DNA of 22,917 bases from an uncultured Collinsella sp. (GCA_902464645.1 CABQKL010000021.1:1-22917); one strand, 5' to 3'; shown: positions 7,629-15,035, numbered from the stretch's first letter. Made by a program: numbers and translations. Notes: generated by a model not told the origin, from the letters alone.

Positions 7629-7666
7629 TTGACCATGTGCTAGCAGCAATATATAGTTGTGCTAGC
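7629..7666 (+). promoter_or_regulatory. Toxin-antitoxin promoter with two operator-like repeats
   Basis: TTGACC (7629-7634), a 17-nt spacer and TATAGT (7652-7657) form a near-consensus promoter. The 9-mer TGTGCTAGC occurs twice in direct orientation at 7636-7644 (inside the spacer) and 7658-7666 (over the expected start of transcription), exactly 22 bp or about two helical turns apart. Each holds the palindrome GCTAGC. This is the geometry expected for cooperative binding by a dimeric ribbon-helix-helix antitoxin that represses its own operon. Confidence 0.72.
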
Positions 7667-7697
7667 TAAGATAGCGGAAGTCGAAGGTGAGGTTGAG

Positions 7698-8051
7698 ATG
7701 GGTGCTGTTGACGGCATGGCGCAGGTGAACGTTCGCGTGGATCGCCAGGTCAAGAACCGTGCCGAGGAAGCGCTGCGGCTTTCGGGCGGGTCACTGCCCG
7801 AGCTCATCAAAAAGGTGGTGGCCAAGGTCGCGCAGGGTGGCGGGCAGTGCGAGGAAGTGCTTGCGGCCGTCGACGACCGGCAGCAGACCGTCGCGCCCGA
7901 TACTCCGTTCGCCGCATCATGGGCGGCGGCGGATCAGCTTTACGCGGACCTGGGCATCGCTACGTTGCCCGTATCCGACGATCGCGATTGGGACACAATC
8001 TATTCCGAAGCCATGGACGAGCGCTATCGCCAAAAGGGGATAATCCTGTGA
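7698..8051 (+). CDS. RelB/DinJ-like antitoxin
   Basis: This 117-residue protein has an N-terminal ribbon-helix-helix region (AQVNVRVDRQVKNRAEEALR, then SLPELIKKVVAKVA) of RelB/DinJ type that should dimerise and bind DNA. The C-terminal half is acidic and aromatic, as expected for the part that wraps the toxin. The ATG at 7698 is chosen because AAGGTGAGG stands just upstream; the in-frame GTG at 7659 would lie inside the promoter and operator. The stop codon overlaps the GTG start of the PIN toxin gene by 4 nt (GTGA), a classic coupled toxin-antitoxin layout. Auto-repression is likely given the repeats at 7636-7666. RelB/DinJ proteins usually partner RelE/YafQ toxins, so pairing with PIN is unusual. 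Confidence 0.8.
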   Translation: MGAVDGMAQVNVRVDRQVKNRAEEALRLSGGSLPELIKKVVAKVAQGGGQCEEVLAAVDDRQQTVAPDTPFAASWAAADQLYADLGIATLPVSDDRDWDTIYSEAMDERYRQKGIIL

Positions 8052-8563
8052 GCGGGGCTCCCCTCAAAATAATGCTGGATGCCAACGTATGGGTTGATTC
8101 GTTTTGCGTCGACCATGCCGAGTCGCTTGCCGCGCGTGCGTTTATCGGACGGGCTGCGGAATCTGGCGCAACGTTGCTCTTTCCGGTGCATATCGCCAAG
8201 GATGTACTGTACGTTGTCCAACACGAGCTGAAGCGTAGCGTTCTTGCCAGCGGGGGAGCGCTCGACGAGGCGTCTGCCCGCGCGATTGGCGATGCGGCGC
8301 TGGCGTTTGTTCGAAATATGACCGAAAACGCCACGGCCGTGGGCGCAGACGCATCCGATCTGTGGCTAGCCGACAAATACTTAGCGCTCCATCGCGATTA
8401 CGAGGACAACTTGGTACTCGCCGCATGCAAACGCGCCCAGGTTGATTACTTGGTAACTAACGATCGCAAACTGCTCGAACATGCCGATCTTGCAGCAAAG
8501 ACACCTCGTCAAATGATGCCGATTCTTGCTTTGGCCGAACGCGGCGGCGCGGCTATCGGTTGA
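8048..8563 (+). CDS. PIN-domain ribonuclease toxin
   Basis: This 171-residue protein has PIN-fold (VapC-type) nuclease features: an N-terminal strand with the first metal-binding acid D11 (IMLDANVWVD), mid-protein acidic residues, D120 in DYEDNLVLAAC and D139 in YLVTNDRKLL. Such enzymes cleave RNA with Mg or Mn at a cluster of acidic residues and are held inactive by the antitoxin. The GTG at 8048 overlaps the antitoxin stop and has AAAAGGGGA upstream; the ATG at 8072 has no ribosome-binding site. It is somewhat longer than many VapC toxins (about 130-150 residues). The convergent gene at 8622-9056 follows with no clear terminator between. Confidence 0.85.
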   Translation: MSGAPLKIMLDANVWVDSFCVDHAESLAARAFIGRAAESGATLLFPVHIAKDVLYVVQHELKRSVLASGGALDEASARAIGDAALAFVRNMTENATAVGADASDLWLADKYLALHRDYEDNLVLAACKRAQVDYLVTNDRKLLEHADLAAKTPRQMMPILALAERGGAAIG

Positions 8564-8621
8564 CGCGAACTGTTTACGGGCCTCTTGGACGACGATGCGC
8601 TAAGGGACCCGCATCTGCTAT

Positions 8622-9056
8622 TTACAAAAGCTCGGCCTTAATGGCGGGACTTTCTGCGAGCTGCTCGGCTGCCTTTTCGTCGGAGCTATCGAGTGCTGCC
8701 AGACTGCGGTAGACCCACTCGTTGACCTGGGTGTTCTTGACGCCTGCGGTCTGCATAAGGGCGCCTACCTCGCGGATTGCTGCGAGCAGATCAGCTTTTG
8801 GACCCGCGAGCTCGACTTCGATGCCGTGGTAGGCGGACACGCCGCGGTTCTCACTCACGTGGTCGATAAAGCCCTCGACGGTCTCAAGCTGCTGGGCGAG
8901 AGCTGCATCATCGTCAGCGTCCAGCGCGACGAGTGCGTTCGATACCGTGAGGGCGGGATGTCCGCAGGGGACAAAGCCCTCGATGACATCCATAGCTTCG
9001 GTAATGGTTGAGCCCAGGCCCACGAGGGCATTGACGAGTTGCTGCTTGGTATCCAT
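8622..9056 (-). CDS. Hypothetical protein, helical
   Basis: I do not recognise this 144-residue protein. It is acidic and alanine/leucine-rich, looks all-helical, has no signal peptide or membrane segment, and has a single Cys (in FVPCGHPAL). Two stretches (VNALVGLGSTITEAMDVIEG and VSNALVALDADDDAALAQQL) could be weak repeats of one helical hairpin. The ATG at 9054-9056 is preceded by AAAGGA at good spacing, which supports a real gene. It sits between the PIN toxin (convergent) and tmRNA (divergent) and has no evident operon partner. Confidence 0.7.
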   Translation of the reverse strand: MDTKQQLVNALVGLGSTITEAMDVIEGFVPCGHPALTVSNALVALDADDDAALAQQLETVEGFIDHVSENRGVSAYHGIEVELAGPKADLLAAIREVGALMQTAGVKNTQVNEWVYRSLAALDSSDEKAAEQLAESPAIKAELL

Positions 9057-9295
9057 AACGGTCCTTTCGACGGGTCAATTTTGCTTGGCGAAAATATACG
9101 TGACGCGTTCGGTGGCAAAAGTGCGAAGTATGGTGCACATTAGGGTCTTCACAGCTCGTGCATAGAGCAGCTGTCTGCCTTTAGAACGTGGTAAGATAGC
9201 TATCCACGAGCGGGGTTCACCCCGCGTGTTCCTTGAAAAGTCGACGGTTATCGGGTGTTTGCAGGTCCGATACCATCCAGACTTTCCCAACATTC
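9057..9295. promoter_or_regulatory. Divergent region upstream of ssrA
   Basis: These 239 nt have no gene. They contain the perfect 10-bp palindrome GATAGCTATC (9195-9204), flanked by GTGG and CCAC (9188-9207), and a perfect 6-bp hairpin GCGGGG-TTCA-CCCCGC (9210-9225) with no U-run. I cannot place a convincing promoter for ssrA; TTGAAA at 9233-9238 and TTGCAG at 9259-9264 lack a matching -10. Confidence 0.4.
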
Positions 9296-9659
9296 GGGGG
9301 CGACTGGTTTCGACACGATAGCTCTGAGAGAGGAAGCAAGCCGAGGTCTCCTCGCCTCGTTAAACAGGGGTACCGTCAAATTGAATTGACAACAACTCTT
9401 CTTTTGAGCCTATGGCTCTCGCTGCTTAGTTTATAGCGGCGCGTCAACCCGGTGATTTCCCCGACACCGGCGCGACGTCATTTTAGGGGAATGCTCCTGC
9501 GCACGTAATCGGTATGGCGTAGGTTAAGACCGAACCGGTTGGGATGCCGCGAGCGTGTCGCTGCGCGCAAAGCGTCCGAGACAAAACCAGCGACTGAGCT
9601 TGGAGATGCCAATCAGGGGGCTTTCGTGGACCGGAGTTCGATTCTCCGCGCCTCCACCA
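9296..9659 (+). ncRNA. ssrA: tmRNA (transfer-messenger RNA)
   Basis: This is the ribosome-rescue RNA, acting as alanine tRNA and as mRNA for a degradation tag. The 5' end GGGGGCG (9296-9302) pairs with CGCCTCC (9649-9655) to form the acceptor stem, followed by A and an encoded CCA (9657-9659). The tRNA-like 5' segment CGACTGGTTTCGACACG is typical of the family. The T-arm is GGAGTTCGATTCTCC (9633-9647). The tag reading frame ends in GCTCTCGCTGCTTAG and gives DNNSSFEPMALAA; the first codon could also be one of the following AAC codons. The ALAA end is the usual ClpXP signal. A strong terminator follows 8 nt later. Confidence 0.96.
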
Positions 9660-9667
9660 TAAGTAAC

Positions 9668-9701
9668 AGACAGGTAGATATTCGTATCTACCTGTCTTTT
9701 T
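9668..9701 (+). terminator. Rho-independent terminator of ssrA
   Basis: A perfect 13-bp stem (AGACAGGTAGATA 9668-9680 with its complement 9685-9697) has a TTCG loop and is followed by TTTTTATTT. Confidence 0.95.
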
Positions 9702-9712
9702 ATTTCTAGTCC

Positions 9713-9762
9713 GTACCGCGGAGAATCGAACTCTATGCAGGGCGCGGGCGTAAAGAAAACGC
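9713..9762 (+). repeat. 50-bp direct repeat, copy 1 (holds inverted tmRNA T-arm core)
   Basis: This 50-bp sequence starts GTACCGCGGAGAATCGAACT and recurs at 9923-9972 with two mismatches, 210 bp downstream. Positions 9717-9733 are the exact reverse complement of 17 nt of the tmRNA T-arm (9634-9650). The copy runs into a strong hairpin at 9744-9781 (GCGGGC/GCCCGC outside, AAAACGC/GCGTTTT inside, loop GTGA). It may be an integration scar at the tmRNA 3' end or a member of a dispersed palindromic repeat family. Confidence 0.8.
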
Positions 9763-9922
9763 GTGAGCGTTTTTAGCCCGCGGGCGAGGACGCCGGCAGG
9801 CGGCCGAAGCCGGTGCGGATTTGCGAAGCAAATACGCGGATTCTCCGCGCAAAGCTCCAGCCCTATATAGATGCGAGCCGATGGGATGACGACCGGCAAT
9901 ACCCCGCATCAACGCCACCCCT
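9763..9922. other. Hairpin-rich noncoding spacer between the two direct repeats
   Basis: No credible gene. It holds the right arm of the 9744-9781 hairpin, a hairpin with ATTTGC-GAA-GCAAAT at its core and GCG/CGC flanks (9815-9837), and GATTCTCCGCGC (9839-9850), which matches tmRNA 9640-9651 in direct orientation. The T-arm core therefore appears here in both orientations. Confidence 0.55.
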
Positions 9923-9972
9923 GTACCGCGGAGAATCGAACTCTATGCAGGGCGCGAGCGTTAAGAAAACGC
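9923..9972 (+). repeat. 50-bp direct repeat, copy 2
   Basis: This is the second copy of the 9713-9762 repeat, differing at two positions. Positions 9927-9943 again hold the exact 17-nt reverse complement of the tmRNA T-arm. It is followed by about 125 nt without visible features up to the patatin-like gene, apart from that gene's ribosome-binding site. Confidence 0.8.
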
Positions 9973-10098
9973 CGCAGCAACGCAGGGTGGGATGCGCTTT
10001 CCCGCCGACCGACCCGTCCTCCGCAACTCCAAAACCAATGCGCTCTCTATCCCAAAACTGGGTAGAAGAAGGCCAAAACGAAACAGCAGGAGGTCAAC

Positions 10099-10977
10099 AT
10101 GACTGCAGAAGATAAGGCAAAGAACGCCGGCAAGGTCGCGCTCGTTTTGGAGGGCGGTAGTTTTCGCGGGCAGTTTACCGCAGGCGTGCTCGACGTCCTC
10201 ATGGAGGCCGGCGTCGAGATTCCGGCGGTATATGGCGTATCGGCCGGCGCCCTCAACGGCGTGAACTACAAGTCGCACCAGATCGGCCGTGCCAACCGCA
10301 TCAACCTGGCTTTCTGCAACGACAACCGCTTCATGGGTGCCGCATCGTTTGCGTCCACGGGCTCCATCGTCGGCTACGACTTTATCTTCAACGATGTCCA
10401 GGACCGCCTGGATCCCTTTGACAACGAGACGTTCGACGCGAGCCCCATCGAGATGTACGCCGTCGCGACGGACATGCTCTTTGGAACTGCCGCGTACCTG
10501 CCGGTCAAAAGCGCCGTGCTCGACCTCGACGCCGTGCGCGCATCGACGTCGCTGCCGCTGGTGACGCCGCCGGTTGAGATTGACGGGCACAAATACGTCG
10601 ACGGTGGCGTAGCCGATTCGGTCCCCATCGAGCACGTGCTGGAGGAGGCGGGCTTCGATCGCGCAGTCGTCATTGTCACGCAGGACCGCTCGTATGAGAA
10701 AAAGCCTTACGAGTTTATGCCCGCCGCGCGCGCCCGCTATGCCGACTACCCCTACCTGCTCGAGGCTATCGAGACGCGCCACGACCGCTATAACATCCAA
10801 CGCATGCATCTGTGGAAGTATGAGCGCGAGGGCCGTGCGCTGGTCGTTGCTCCGCAAAAGCCGGTCGAGGTCGGCCACGTTGAGCACGATCCGGCAAAGC
10901 TCCTCGACCTGTATATTCAGGGCCGCCAGGAGGCAAAGCGATTGCTGGGAGATATCGAGGCGTTTGTCGAGCGCTAG
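10099..10977 (+). CDS. Patatin-like phospholipase family protein
   Basis: This 292-residue protein of the bacterial patatin/RssA-like serine hydrolase family has a Ser-Asp dyad. The oxyanion loop is GGSFRGQF (19-26), the nucleophile elbow GVSAG has S48, and the catalytic aspartate is D168 in YVDGGVADSVP. The family hydrolyses acyl esters of lipids; no substrate can be read from the sequence. There is no signal peptide or membrane helix, so it is probably cytosolic or peripheral. The ATG at 10099 has AGGAGG 5 nt upstream. It stands alone between the ssrA repeat region and the rplM promoter; a palindrome CGTCGCGACG (10978-10987) follows the stop, but I see no classical terminator. Confidence 0.88.
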   Translation: MTAEDKAKNAGKVALVLEGGSFRGQFTAGVLDVLMEAGVEIPAVYGVSAGALNGVNYKSHQIGRANRINLAFCNDNRFMGAASFASTGSIVGYDFIFNDVQDRLDPFDNETFDASPIEMYAVATDMLFGTAAYLPVKSAVLDLDAVRASTSLPLVTPPVEIDGHKYVDGGVADSVPIEHVLEEAGFDRAVVIVTQDRSYEKKPYEFMPAARARYADYPYLLEAIETRHDRYNIQRMHLWKYEREGRALVVAPQKPVEVGHVEHDPAKLLDLYIQGRQEAKRLLGDIEAFVER

Positions 10978-11040
10978 CGTCGCGACGTCATGACCCATGG
11001 ACGACATGTGCAGAAAGTCTGGTCAGAGCCAAAATACCTG

Positions 11041-11134
11041 TTGACTCGGGCGACGAGCGGGGTAATATGGACGGGTTACTTGCAGAGCCCCGTGAATCTC
11101 TGTAACAACACGTACTGTACATGGAGGAGTCTAA
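11041..11134 (+). promoter_or_regulatory. Promoter and leader of rplM-rpsI
   Basis: TTGACT (11041-11046), 16 nt, TAATAT (11063-11068) form a strong promoter. The short leader can fold with GTTA (11075-11078) and CAGAG (11083-11087) pairing with CTCTG (11098-11102) and TAAC (11103-11106). L13 leaders mediate autoregulation in some bacteria; whether this one does is unknown. The ribosome-binding site GGAGGAG precedes the GTG start. Confidence 0.7.
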
Positions 11135-11578
11135 GTGATTTCGAAATCGACTCACTACGCCAAGCAGGGCGAGGTCCAGCGCAACTGGGTTCTCGTCGAC
11201 GCCGATGGTGCTGTCCTGGGCCGTCTTGCCACCCAGATCGCAATGATCCTGCGCGGTAAGAACAAGCCCCAGTTCACGCCCAACAGCGACTGCGGCGACT
11301 TCGTTGTCGTCATCAACGCCGATAAGGTCCAGCTTACCGGTAACAAGGCCGACACGAAGACCTATTATCGCCACAGCGGCTACAACGGCGGCCTCAAGGC
11401 TGAGAGCTTCCGCCAGGCTATGGAGAAGCACCCGGAGAAGGTCATCGAGCGCGCCGTTCGCGGCATGCTGCCCAAGACCACCCTCGGCCGTGCCCAGATG
11501 ACCAAGCTTAAGGTCTACGCTGGTGCCGAGCATCCGCACGCTGCCCAGAACCCCACGAAGATTGAGCTGGAGGCTTAA
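11135..11578 (+). CDS. rplM: Large ribosomal subunit protein uL13
   Basis: This 147-residue protein is collinear with bacterial L13, including NWVLVDADGAVLGRLAT near the start, FTPNSDCGDFVVVINADKV, the RHSGYNGG segment and the conserved VRGMLPKTTLGR. It binds 23S rRNA and acts early in 50S assembly. The start is a GTG at 11135 with GGAGGAG upstream. The gene is the first of the usual rplM-rpsI pair; rpsI begins 2 nt after its stop. Confidence 0.97.
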   Translation: MISKSTHYAKQGEVQRNWVLVDADGAVLGRLATQIAMILRGKNKPQFTPNSDCGDFVVVINADKVQLTGNKADTKTYYRHSGYNGGLKAESFRQAMEKHPEKVIERAVRGMLPKTTLGRAQMTKLKVYAGAEHPHAAQNPTKIELEA

Positions 11579-11580
11579 AG

Positions 11581-11976
<396 letters not shown>

Positions 11977-12009
11977 GGTTTTATCTCCTTACGGGATACA
12001 ATGTACAAG

Positions 12010-12049
12010 CGGGGCCTGCCGATTGCTCGGCGGGTCCCGTTTTCTTTTT
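12010..12049 (+). terminator. Rho-independent terminator of rplM-rpsI
   Basis: CGGGGCCTGCCGA (12010-12022) pairs with TCGGCGGGTCCCG (12027-12039) with a TTGC loop and two G-U pairs; TTTTCTTTTT follows. Confidence 0.92.
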
Positions 12050-12098
12050 CGACTAGGGTGGGCGACTACGTTTTGCCCACTTGGGAAGGAGCGATCCT

Positions 12099-13436
12099 AT
12101 GTCCCAGAACATCTTCGGTACCGACGGCGTCCGTGGCGTCGCCAACGCTGACCTCTCGTGCGACCTCGCGTTTCGCCTTGGCCGTGCGGCGACCAAGTTC
12201 CTTGGTCCGGACATTTGCATCGGCCGTGACACGCGTCTTTCGGGCACCATGCTCGAGAGTGCTCTGACCGCCGGCATTATGGCCGAGGGCGGCCGCCCGC
12301 ACTGCTGCGGCGTTATCCCTACGCCGGCCGTGGCGCTGCTCACCGTCCAAAACGAGCTCGACGGCGGTATCGTCATTTCTGCTTCGCACAATCCGCCGGA
12401 GTTCAACGGCATCAAGTTCTTTAGCCGCAAGGGCATGAAGCTTCCCGATGCTGTCGAGGAAGAGATCAGCGCTTGGGTCATGTCCGAGGAGGCCATGGCT
12501 GCCGACACGCTGCCGACCGGTGCCGGCGTGGGCCACATCATCAAGATGAAGGATGCTCGCAAGGCATATGTCGATCATGCCATCAGCACGCTCGACGGCC
12601 TTAAGCTCGATGGCTTGGTCGTTGCCGTCGACTGCGGCCACGGCGCTTCTTGCCAGACCACGCCCGCCGCGTTGCAGCGCCTGGGCGCCACGGTCCATGC
12701 CATCAACACCGATTACTGCGGCACCGACATTAACGTCGAGTGCGGCTCCACTCACCTTGAGCCCCTGCGTGAGCTCGTACTGCGTACCCATGCCGACATC
12801 GGTCTGGCCCACGACGGCGACGCCGATCGCGTGCTGTTCGTGGACAGCGAGGGTAACGAGATCGACGGCGACTACATCCTGGCCATCTGCGGCTCCGACC
12901 TGGCCGCTCGCGGCAAGCTCGCCAACTCCGAGATCGTCTCGACCGTTATGTGCAATCTGGGCTTCTCCATCGCCATGAAGGAGCAGGGCTTCGAGATGGT
13001 CCAGACCGCCGTGGGCGACCGCTATGTTCTTGAGCGTATGCTCGAGGACGGCGCCGTCATCGGCGGCGAGCAGTCCGGCCACATCATCTTCCTGGAGCAC
13101 AACACTACCGGCGACGGTCTGGTGACGGCTCTGCAACTGCTGGCCGTGCTCAAGCGCACCGGCCGCACCCTTACTGACCTTGCCGGCATCATGAAGAAGT
13201 ATCCGCAGGTGCTCGTCAACGTGCATTCGGACAACAAGGCCGGCCTGGACGATTGCCAGCCCATTTGGGACGCCGTCGCTGCCGCCGAGAAGGAGCTCAA
13301 CGGTCGCGGCCGCATCTTGGTGCGCCCGAGCGGTACCGAGCCGCTGGTTCGCGTTATGGCCGAGGCGGAGACGCACGAGCTGACCCAGCGCGTTGTTGAC
13401 GATATCGTCGAAGTTGTCAAGCGCGAACTTCCCTAA
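12099..13436 (+). CDS. glmM: Phosphoglucosamine mutase
   Basis: This cytosolic enzyme interconverts glucosamine-6-phosphate and glucosamine-1-phosphate on the way to UDP-GlcNAc for peptidoglycan. Its 445 residues match the family length. In order: substrate-site FGTDGVRG near the N-terminus, catalytic phosphoserine loop ISASHNP with S96, Mg-binding DGDADR, sugar-binding GEQSGH and phosphate-binding RPSGTEP near the end. The ATG at 12099 is chosen because of AAGGAG just upstream; an in-frame TTG at 12081 lies within that leader. The gene follows the rpsI terminator, so it should have its own promoter between about 12050 and 12085, which I cannot pinpoint. The PTS EIIA gene follows after 71 nt. 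Confidence 0.96.
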   Translation: MSQNIFGTDGVRGVANADLSCDLAFRLGRAATKFLGPDICIGRDTRLSGTMLESALTAGIMAEGGRPHCCGVIPTPAVALLTVQNELDGGIVISASHNPPEFNGIKFFSRKGMKLPDAVEEEISAWVMSEEAMAADTLPTGAGVGHIIKMKDARKAYVDHAISTLDGLKLDGLVVAVDCGHGASCQTTPAALQRLGATVHAINTDYCGTDINVECGSTHLEPLRELVLRTHADIGLAHDGDADRVLFVDSEGNEIDGDYILAICGSDLAARGKLANSEIVSTVMCNLGFSIAMKEQGFEMVQTAVGDRYVLERMLEDGAVIGGEQSGHIIFLEHNTTGDGLVTALQLLAVLKRTGRTLTDLAGIMKKYPQVLVNVHSDNKAGLDDCQPIWDAVAAAEKELNGRGRILVRPSGTEPLVRVMAEAETHELTQRVVDDIVEVVKRELP

Positions 13437-13507
13437 TGGCCAAAAACGGGTGCCAAGTGGTAAACTGACAAGGTTATTTTGATTGATTGGTATGTCCGAG
13501 GGGGAGC

Positions 13508-14005
13508 ATGTTCACTAAGGTCCTAAGGTCTTTTGGTATGCGTGGTCGAGTCCTTACGCTGGATGCTCCCATCTCAGGCGATGTCATTCCGCTTTCCGAG
13601 GTCAATGACCAGACGTTTGCCACCGGCCTTTTGGGTCAGGGCGTGGCGATTCAGCCTACCGGCACGCGCGTGATTGCGCCGGCAGACGCCAAGGTCGAGG
13701 CCATTTTTCCCACGGGACACGCCGTTGCGCTCAACACGGTCGATGGCCTGGACGTGCTCATCCACGTTGGTTTGGACACCGTTCAGCTCGAGGGCAAGCA
13801 TTTTACTGTGCATGCGCAAGTGGGTGACATCGTCCATAAGGGCGATGTACTCATCGAGTTCGATCGCGAGGCAATTGCTGCCGAGGGCTACGATGTGACG
13901 GTTCCCATCTTGGTGTGCAACTCCGTTGAGTTCTCGAGCATCAAGGGCTCCGTTGGCGTGCATGTCGAAGAGATGGACCAGCTCATCGTTGCTCGCGAGC
14001 GCTAG
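13508..14005 (+). CDS. Glucose-type PTS EIIA component
   Basis: This 165-residue stand-alone EIIA (glucose/GlcNAc superfamily) accepts phosphate from HPr and passes it to an EIIB domain. The two active-site histidines are H71 (FPTGHAVAL) and H86 (LDVLIHVGLDTV); H86 is the phosphorylated one by family analogy. The start is ATG 13508 with AGGGGGAGC upstream; seven extra in-frame residues from 13487 would include that site. It lies between glmM and nagB, so it may serve glucose or an amino sugar, or act as a Crr-like regulator. No EIIBC partner is in the window. Confidence 0.9.
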   Translation: MFTKVLRSFGMRGRVLTLDAPISGDVIPLSEVNDQTFATGLLGQGVAIQPTGTRVIAPADAKVEAIFPTGHAVALNTVDGLDVLIHVGLDTVQLEGKHFTVHAQVGDIVHKGDVLIEFDREAIAAEGYDVTVPILVCNSVEFSSIKGSVGVHVEEMDQLIVARER

Positions 14006-14027
14006 CAAGTGCACGTGGCCATTAGTC

Positions 14028-14277
14028 TACAATTCAAACACGTTTACGGAGGGCGCCCTTGAAAGAGGACGCCCTCAGTGGCAAGATGGGATTTGTCCGA
14101 AGCTAAAAGGCTTTGGGTCACCGTGGACGGGCAGGGGCCTCGACGCGGCTAGACACGAGACACATACATTACGCGACCTCGCCCTGGTGGCCGCACACGT
14201 TGGTTGCGGCCGACGCGGGCCGCGGGCAAGTGCTTGTAAGGGGAGCCTTGCCTCTCTTGTACGAGAAAGGACGCGTA
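14028..14277 (+). promoter_or_regulatory. Long structured 5' leader of nagB, candidate cis-regulatory RNA
   Basis: About 245 nt without a gene precede nagB. TACAAT (14028-14033) is a good -10, but I see no clear -35. Predicted helices: GAGGGCG/CGCCCTC (14049-14055 with 14070-14076) capped by a GAAA loop; CCGAAGC/GCTTTGG (14097-14103 with 14110-14116); GGCCGCA/TGCGGCC (14189-14195 with 14205-14211). Near the start codon two pairings exclude each other: GGCAAG (14225-14230) with CTTGCC (14247-14252), or CCTT...TCTC (14246-14256) with GAGAAAGG (14263-14270), which would hide the ribosome-binding site. This is the layout of a translational switch. It does not match any riboswitch consensus I know. 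Confidence 0.5.
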
Positions 14278-15006
14278 ATGAAGATTATTAAAGCTAAAGA
14301 CTACGAGGATATGAGCCGCAAGGCCGCTAATATCATCTCGGCCCAGGTTATCCTCAAGCCCGATTGCGTGTTGGGTCTTGCCACCGGCTCCACCCCGATT
14401 GGTGCTTACAAACAGCTCGCTGCTTGGTACGAGAAGGGCGACATCGACTTCGCCGAGGTCAGCACCTATAACCTGGACGAGTATCGTGGTCTTTCGCACG
14501 ACGATCCCCAGAGCTATCACTACTTTATGCGTGAGAACTTCTTCGATCACATCAATATCGACCTGAACAACACGCACGTGCCCGATGGCTCCAACCCCGA
14601 TGCCGCCGCTGCCTGCTCCGAGTACGACAAGATCGTCGCTGCCGCCGGTTACCCGGATCTGCAGCTGCTCGGCATCGGTAATAACGGCCATATCGGCTTC
14701 AACGAGCCCGATGACCACTTCTCCAAGGGTACGCACTGCGTCGACCTTACCGAGAGCACCATTCAGGCCAACAGCCGCCTGTTCGACAGCATCGATGATG
14801 TACCCCGTCAGGCTTACACCATGGGCACCCAGACCATCATGTATGCCCGCATGATCCTGGTTGTCGCCAACGGCGAGGCCAAGGCTCAGGCCGTGCACGA
14901 TATGTGCTATGGTCCGGTTACGCCCAAGTGCCCGGCTTCAATCCTGCAGCTGCACACCAACTGCGTCGTCGTTGCTGACGAGGCCGCTCTTTCGCTCTGC
15001 GAGTAA
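14278..15006 (+). CDS. nagB: Glucosamine-6-phosphate deaminase
   Basis: This cytosolic enzyme converts glucosamine-6-phosphate to fructose-6-phosphate and ammonia, the entry of amino sugars into glycolysis. It has 242 residues. Phosphate-binding ATGSTP (35-40), general base D67 in NLDEY, and the active-site segment GIGNNGHIGFNEP with H138 and E143 are all present. At 242 residues it matches the short Bacillus-type enzymes, not the 266-residue allosteric E. coli form. The ATG at 14278 has AAAGGA upstream; an in-frame start at 14113 would lie inside the structured leader. It opposes the direction in which GlmM feeds glucosamine-6-phosphate to the cell wall, so control by the leader would make sense. 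Confidence 0.96.
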   Translation: MKIIKAKDYEDMSRKAANIISAQVILKPDCVLGLATGSTPIGAYKQLAAWYEKGDIDFAEVSTYNLDEYRGLSHDDPQSYHYFMRENFFDHINIDLNNTHVPDGSNPDAAAACSEYDKIVAAAGYPDLQLLGIGNNGHIGFNEPDDHFSKGTHCVDLTESTIQANSRLFDSIDDVPRQAYTMGTQTIMYARMILVVANGEAKAQAVHDMCYGPVTPKCPASILQLHTNCVVVADEAALSLCE

Positions 15007-15035
15007 CGCGACCAAGCAATCTTGCAGAGCTTTTC

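Noticed and set aside
9483..9899. 138-codon minus-strand frame with the RRGESNSGP-type segment
   Set aside because: It is the antisense of tmRNA and its terminator; this peptide is a well-known artefact of translating tRNA-like T-arms.
14113..14277. Upstream in-frame extension of nagB
   Set aside because: It would add 55 residues unlike any NagB N-terminus and covers the structured leader; the ATG at 14278 has a good ribosome-binding site and matches the family start.
14034..14277. glmS ribozyme, T-box or a known riboswitch before nagB
   Set aside because: No glmS catalytic core, no T-box GGTGG-type sequence, and none of the TPP, SAM, glycine, c-di-GMP or cobalamin signatures could be found by eye.
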